The notes under the pieces: model-generated | What the model was told of the DNA's origin: nothing | The model's database searches: none | What the model saw: only the letters and a program-made list of their open reading frames with translations | Position numbers and translations under genes: made by a program | Assembly: GCA_036008175.1 (NCBI GenBank) | Contig: DASYOB010000062.1 | Location: 37,918 to 101,917 of the forward strand | Direction of reading: 5' to 3' | Source: DATARH01 sp036008175 | GTDB taxonomy: Bacteria > Pseudomonadota > Alphaproteobacteria > ATCC43930 > CGMCC-115725 | DNA: 64,000 nt | Shown: one piece after another, positions 60,520 to 64,000 of the stretch | Position numbering within the stretch: position 1 is the first letter of the stretch | Layout: each line of letters opens with the position of its first letter

Positions 60520-61836
60520 TCAGAACTCCAGCAAATTGTCGCGGAACTGCGGGTATGTGTACGCTTTGCGCGCGAGGCCGCGGCGCTGCAAGGCCGGCAC
60601 AAGCCCGTCCTCGATTTCCGCGAGGGTGCGGCGGCTGACGTTGGGGAGCGAAAACAGGTAGCCGTCGCCGCCGACCTCGGCCATGACCTCACCCATGCGT
60701 GCCGCGACCGAGTCGGGGGTGCCGACCAGTTCGACCGAAAGCCCGGTGGCACTGTAATCGGCCATTACCTGGCGCAGGGTACGGTTCCCCGCCATGCGCA
60801 GGAATTGCTCGAGGTTTTGCTGATGGCCGTTGGTCGTCAGCTCGACGCCCTCCATCGATTGGTCGAGGTCGAACACCGAAAAGTCTATGTTGAGGGTCTT
60901 ACCGAAATGGGCGAGGCGCTGCTCGATCTGCACTGCCGCCCGCGCCGCCCGCATCCTCTTGTGCTCCTGGGCTTCGGCCTCCGTTTCGCCGAGGATCGGC
61001 GCCACGAGGTACAAGACCTTACAGCGGTCGGGGTCGCGGCCGTGCGCCGCCATGCGGCAACGGACATCATCGCGATACGCCTTCATCGCGCCGATGCCCT
61101 TCGGGTGCGAGACGATCGTGTCGGCGTGACGAGCAGCGAATTCGCGGCCGCGGGGCGAACCGCCCGCCTGGGCGATGACAGGACGGCCCTGCACGCAAGG
61201 GCCGGAATTCAGCGGGCCGCGGGTCTTGAACCATTGGCCTTCGTAATTGACCGCATGAACCTTCGCCGAGTCGACGAGAGTACCGGTCTCGCTGTCGGCG
61301 ATGATCGCGCCCGGCTCCCAGGAATCCCACAACCCGTTAACGACCTCCAGGTATTCGTCGGCCATGTCGTAGCGCAAATCGTGCTCCGGCATTCCGGGCA
61401 TCCCGAAATTCATCGCCGCGTAATCGGAACTGCCGGTCACCATGTTCCAGCCCGCGCGTCCGGCCGATACCTGGTCGAGCGTCGCCATCAGCCGGGCCAG
61501 CAAATAGGGCGGATAGGCGTAGGTCCCAAAGGTCGGCACGATGCCGATCCTCGACGTCACCGCGGTCATCAGCGAAGCCACAACCGATGGATCCTGGCGC
61601 GGGACGGCGATCCCGCTCTTCAGATAGATGTCGGTCGAGCCGGCCCAACTCTCGCCGACATAGGACGAGTCCTCGATCAGGATGTAATCGAAACAGGCTC
61701 GTTCCAGCGTTCGCGCCAGGTCGAGAAACAAGGTGGGCTGCATCCAGGTCGTGCCGATATGGCCGGTCCAGGCTTCGCCCCAGGCCTGGGCGCTCGACCC
61801 TTGCAGAAACCACCCGAGATGAAACGGCTTGCCCAT
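60520..61836 (-). CDS. LLM class flavin-dependent monooxygenase (NtaA/SnaA/DszA type)
   Basis: A 438-residue luciferase-like TIM-barrel monooxygenase that oxidises with reduced FMN. Family blocks: PTLFLDLARTLERACFDYIL, EDSSYVGESWAGSTDIYLKS, IGIVPTFGTYAYPPYLLARL, SAGRAGWNMVTGSSDYAAMN, YEGQWFKTRGPLNSGPCVQG and RPVIAQAGGSPRGREFAARH. This pattern is that of nitrilotriacetate, dibenzothiophene-sulfone or related monooxygenases. The reductase may be the HpaC-like one at 57561. It starts with ATG 61836, in divergent orientation to the second oxygenase gene. Confidence 0.92.
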   Translation of the reverse strand: MGKPFHLGWFLQGSSAQAWGEAWTGHIGTTWMQPTLFLDLARTLERACFDYILIEDSSYVGESWAGSTDIYLKSGIAVPRQDPSVVASLMTAVTSRIGIVPTFGTYAYPPYLLARLMATLDQVSAGRAGWNMVTGSSDYAAMNFGMPGMPEHDLRYDMADEYLEVVNGLWDSWEPGAIIADSETGTLVDSAKVHAVNYEGQWFKTRGPLNSGPCVQGRPVIAQAGGSPRGREFAARHADTIVSHPKGIGAMKAYRDDVRCRMAAHGRDPDRCKVLYLVAPILGETEAEAQEHKRMRAARAAVQIEQRLAHFGKTLNIDFSVFDLDQSMEGVELTTNGHQQNLEQFLRMAGNRTLRQVMADYSATGLSVELVGTPDSVAARMGEVMAEVGGDGYLFSLPNVSRRTLAEIEDGLVPALQRRGLARKAYTYPQFRDNLLEF

Positions 61837-62136
61837 CGCTCATTGCCCCTTGAAACGGTGCCGTCGCCCCTGCAAATCCGGGACCGCAAGCCGAGGTTGG
61901 CCACGCTATCCCGTTGAACGAAGTACCCTTCCGTCAGCAGTAATATCAGACAAATATTGGCGTTACGCGCGCCCCTAAATGGGGTTCATTTCGGGCTGCC
62001 GAGTAGCCGATCGAGCCTACCTTGCGCAAAACATCGCCGCCGGCTGATTTTCACGAAGGAAGCATGGTCGGCGAAATACACGTCGCTCTTCCGCCCGACG
62101 GGCTACGTGGTAGGCTTTGCACGGCGGGAGGAGCCG
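61837..62136. other. Divergent promoter gap
   Basis: Three hundred bases between the leftward LLM monooxygenase gene and the rightward oxygenase gene. The plus-strand frame of the latter stays open through part of it, but the family N-terminus starts at 62137 behind a strong Shine-Dalgarno, so I treat it as non-coding. A TTGAAC (61914-61919) and TAATAT (61941-61946) are spaced too widely for a confident promoter. Nothing else is seen. Confidence 0.4.
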
Positions 62137-63363
62137 ATGGACACGATGGTCGAAGAGACGCGCTTGCCGGTGGATGTCGAGGCGCAGCCTTTGGTCGAGG
62201 CGGCGACCGCCCTGCAGCCGGTGCTCCGTGCTCACCGTGATGAGATCGAGCGCGAGCAGCGCATGCCGCCGGCTCTGGTCGGGCAATTGCGCGAAGCCGG
62301 TTTCTACCGAATGGTGATCCCGCGCACACTCGGCGGATTGCAGGTCGACACGCTGACCTATCTCCGCGTCGTCGAGCGGTTGGCCGAGGGCTGCGGCTCG
62401 GTCGGCTGGAACCTCGGCAATGGCGGCGTCGGCCAACTGGTGACGCTTGGGCTGCCAGACGAAGGAGTCGGAGAGATCTACGGAAAACGTGCCGACACGA
62501 TCATCGCCGGCACTGCGGTGCCCGGCGGCGGGCAAGCGGTGCCGGTCGCGGGCGGCTATCGCGTCAGCGGGCGCTGGCAGTTCGGCAGCGGCTGTCAGGA
62601 GGCCTCCTGGATGCTGGGAAGCTTCCAGGTGATTGGCGATGACGGCCAGCCGCGCCGCCACCCGGATGGCGGCTCGCTCTATTGGCGCGGCGTGTTTGCC
62701 CGCTCCGAAGCGGAGATCGTGCCGGGGAGCTGGGACGTCGCCGGGCTGCGCGGCACCGGCAGCTTCGACTGGACGGTCAAGGACGTGTTCCTGCCGGAGC
62801 GGCGGACGATGCCGCAGATCGGCATCCCGCTCGAGAACCAGTGGGCGCGCTGGCCGGGGGTGATGTATCAGCTGCCGGTCCAGTGCTGGGTCGGGCCGCA
62901 CCACAGCGCGGTGATCACGGGCATCGCACGGGCCGGCCTCGACGCGCTGATCGACCTCGCCGGCGGCAAGACACCGCGCGGCCGCACCGGTGCGCTGTTG
63001 TGCGAGAACCCGCAGGTCCAGGACGCGATCGGCCGCGCCGATGCGATATTGAATGCCGGGCGCACCTATCGCAGCGCGCAGATCGCCGAGCTGTGGGCGA
63101 CGGTCGCGGCCGGCAACGAGACCACCCTCGAGCAGCGGGCGCGCTGCCGGCTCGCCGCGATCTACGCCGGCGACAGCGCGCGCGAGGCGATGGATCTGGT
63201 GTACCGGCATGGCGGCAGCACCTCGTTCAAGCGCGAGAGCCGCCTCGCCGAATGCTGGCGCGACCTGCATGTCGTCGGCCAGACCGTGACGATCGCGCCG
63301 GAGTGGTATCCGATCTGCGGCCGGGTGTATCTCGGGATGGATCCGGGCCCGCGCCTGCGCTAG
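62137..63363 (+). CDS. Second HsaA/HpaB-like monooxygenase oxygenase subunit
   Basis: A 408-residue protein of the acyl-CoA-dehydrogenase-fold oxygenase group, related to but distinct from the one at 56330. Blocks: ALVGQLREAGFYRMVIPRTL, VVERLAEGCGSVGWNLGNGG, GGYRVSGRWQFGSGCQEASW, DVAGLRGTGSFDWTVKDVFL and YRHGGSTSFKRESRLAECWR. GGGAGGAG precedes ATG 62137. It is divergent from the LLM gene and followed by an ABM-type monooxygenase. It lacks a dedicated reductase gene next to it. Confidence 0.88.
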   Translation: MDTMVEETRLPVDVEAQPLVEAATALQPVLRAHRDEIEREQRMPPALVGQLREAGFYRMVIPRTLGGLQVDTLTYLRVVERLAEGCGSVGWNLGNGGVGQLVTLGLPDEGVGEIYGKRADTIIAGTAVPGGGQAVPVAGGYRVSGRWQFGSGCQEASWMLGSFQVIGDDGQPRRHPDGGSLYWRGVFARSEAEIVPGSWDVAGLRGTGSFDWTVKDVFLPERRTMPQIGIPLENQWARWPGVMYQLPVQCWVGPHHSAVITGIARAGLDALIDLAGGKTPRGRTGALLCENPQVQDAIGRADAILNAGRTYRSAQIAELWATVAAGNETTLEQRARCRLAAIYAGDSAREAMDLVYRHGGSTSFKRESRLAECWRDLHVVGQTVTIAPEWYPICGRVYLGMDPGPRLR

Positions 63364-63424
63364 CCGACCTAGCTGGCCGAGACGGGGCCCGGTTAAGCGT
63401 ATCTTGTCGTCAAAGGAGGGCCAT

Positions 63425-63745
63425 ATGCTGGCGATGTGGGTCAAGGTCCGCGTCAAGCCGGAGGGGCGCGAGCGCTTCCTCCAGGCGATCGAGGTGGATG
63501 CCCTCGGCTCCGAGAAGGATGAGCCGGGTTGCCTGCGCTTCAACGTGCTGCATGATCAGCAGGACCCGAACGTCTATTACTTCTTTGAGGTCTACCGGGA
63601 CGAGGCGGCGCTGGAGGCGCATCGCGCCGCGCCGCACTATGCGGTCTGGCGCGCGGCCGCGGACACGCTGGACGGCCCGCCCCAGGCGACGCGCTGCGAT
63701 ACGGTATTTCCCGCGGCGGCCGACTACTGGCTGCGCAAACGCTGA
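63425..63745 (+). CDS. ABM-domain (quinol-monooxygenase-like) protein
   Basis: A 106-residue ferredoxin-like alpha/beta protein of the antibiotic-biosynthesis-monooxygenase family. It shows MLAMWVKVRVKPEGRERFLQ, EPGCLRFNVLHDQQDPNVYY and FFEVYRDEAALEAHRAAPHY with the typical H near the dimer site. Such proteins act as cofactor-free quinol or anthrone oxidases or as isomerases. AAAGGAGG (63411-63418) precedes ATG 63425. It follows the oxygenase gene by 61 bases, so it may process its product. Confidence 0.9.
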   Translation: MLAMWVKVRVKPEGRERFLQAIEVDALGSEKDEPGCLRFNVLHDQQDPNVYYFFEVYRDEAALEAHRAAPHYAVWRAAADTLDGPPQATRCDTVFPAAADYWLRKR

Positions 63746-63776
63746 CCTTCGGGTAGAGCGGCGAGGAATTATCGCC

Positions 63777-64000
63777 TCACGCGCTGGCCGCGTCGGGCGC
63801 GGCGTTATAGTCGGCCACCAGCTCGCGGAGGCGCGGGATCAGTTCCTCGCCATACTGAACGGCGTCCGGCCGGGGATCGTAGCCGCGGATCAGCAAACTG
63901 GTGGCGCCCAGCTTGTAGTATTCGAGCATCGCCTTCGCGACCGTGTCGGGTGTGCCGACGAGGGCCGTTGAGTTGCCCGAAGCGCCGGTCGCGGCGGCCA
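63777..64000 (-). CDS. LLM class alkanesulfonate-monooxygenase-like protein (3' part)
   Basis: An open minus-strand frame reaches the right edge. It encodes the last 74 residues of a luciferase-like monooxygenase, including GNSTALVGTPDTVAKAMLEY, KLGATSLLIRGYDPRPDAVQ and GEELIPRLRELVADY. This C-terminus resembles SsuD-type FMNH2-dependent alkanesulfonate monooxygenases. The stop is TGA at 63779-63777. The start lies outside the window. It is convergent with the ABM-type gene (31-base gap). Confidence 0.82.
   Translation of the reverse strand, partial: AAATGASGNSTALVGTPDTVAKAMLEYYKLGATSLLIRGYDPRPDAVQYGEELIPRLRELVADYNAAPDAASA

Noticed and set aside
62017..63543. 508-codon minus-strand open frame opposite the second oxygenase
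   Set aside because: It is antisense to a conserved protein with a strong Shine-Dalgarno and shows no domain.
1..64000. tRNA/rRNA genes, IS elements, CRISPR arrays, phage genes
   Set aside because: None recognised by eye: no CCA-ended cloverleaf-like gene, transposase, repeat-spacer pattern or phage structural gene was seen.

Overview
This window looks like the replication-origin region of a GC-rich alphaproteobacterium, probably Rhodospirillales-like. The evidence is base composition, the protein families and the gene order. Left of a strand switch near 18.2 kb run ppsR, maf, aroE, coaE and dnaQ on the minus strand. Right of it run hemE, hemH, hemJ and rho, then mnmE-mnmG-rsmG-parA-parB, on the plus strand. 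The ppsR/hemE junction is where the Caulobacter and Rickettsia origins lie. It carries one exact DnaA box and several weaker ones, and two parS sites lie 9.5-11.5 kb to its right. I therefore call 18016-18411 a candidate oriC. No IS element, phage, CRISPR array, tRNA or rRNA gene was seen.

Layout. 0-4.2 kb: end of the division/cell-wall cluster (murB, ftsQ, ftsA, ftsZ), with ddl missing between murB and ftsQ and lpxC missing after ftsZ. 4.2-8.1 kb: lysS with a structured leader, an SbmA/YddA-like ABC exporter and mmcB. 8.3-13.7 kb: Smr protein, lutABC lactate oxidation operon, mltA and timA, divergent from secB. 14.4-18 kb: dnaQ-coaE-aroE-maf-ppsR. 18-22.4 kb: oriC candidate, last steps of heme synthesis, and rho behind a C-rich leader. 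22.4-26 kb: quinone reductase, ogt and a YyaL-type protein. 26.1-32.1 kb: a 2Fe-2S protein coupled to mnmE (which appears to start with CTG), mnmG, rsmG, parA and parB. 32.2-39.2 kb: a small secreted peptide, then holA, a frameshifted lptE, leuS, a DUF3576 lipoprotein, YggS and ribA.

From 39.5 kb the content is more accessory: an OmpR-type regulator that lacks its phospho-accepting Asp and is translationally coupled to a glycosyltransferase; a GT39-type membrane glycosyltransferase; secreted CHRD and unknown proteins; a GT4 glycosyltransferase paired with a glycogen-debranching-type enzyme; and a secreted legumain/caspase-like protein. At 48.3-50.5 kb is a very compact four-gene operon: pterin carbinolamine dehydratase, VOC enzyme, dihydroneopterin aldolase-like and dihydropteroate synthase-like. 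The last has a rewritten pABA-binding loop. It faces a diiron protein gene across a short gap. I regard this as the most interesting possibly undescribed system here. Next come a PAS histidine kinase, an ACMSD-type amidohydrolase, a frameshifted alpha/beta hydrolase and a GYD protein.

The right end (56-64 kb) is a catabolic neighbourhood of flavin and iron oxygenases: two HsaA/HpaB-like monooxygenase oxygenase subunits, a flavin reductase, two luciferase-like monooxygenases, an ABM-type monooxygenase, a phytanoyl-CoA dioxygenase-like protein and a beta-hydroxyacid dehydrogenase. It suggests oxidation of organosulfur or aromatic compounds. Two genes (lptE and the alpha/beta hydrolase) are interrupted by apparent single-base insertions. 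These may be sequencing indels rather than true pseudogenes.
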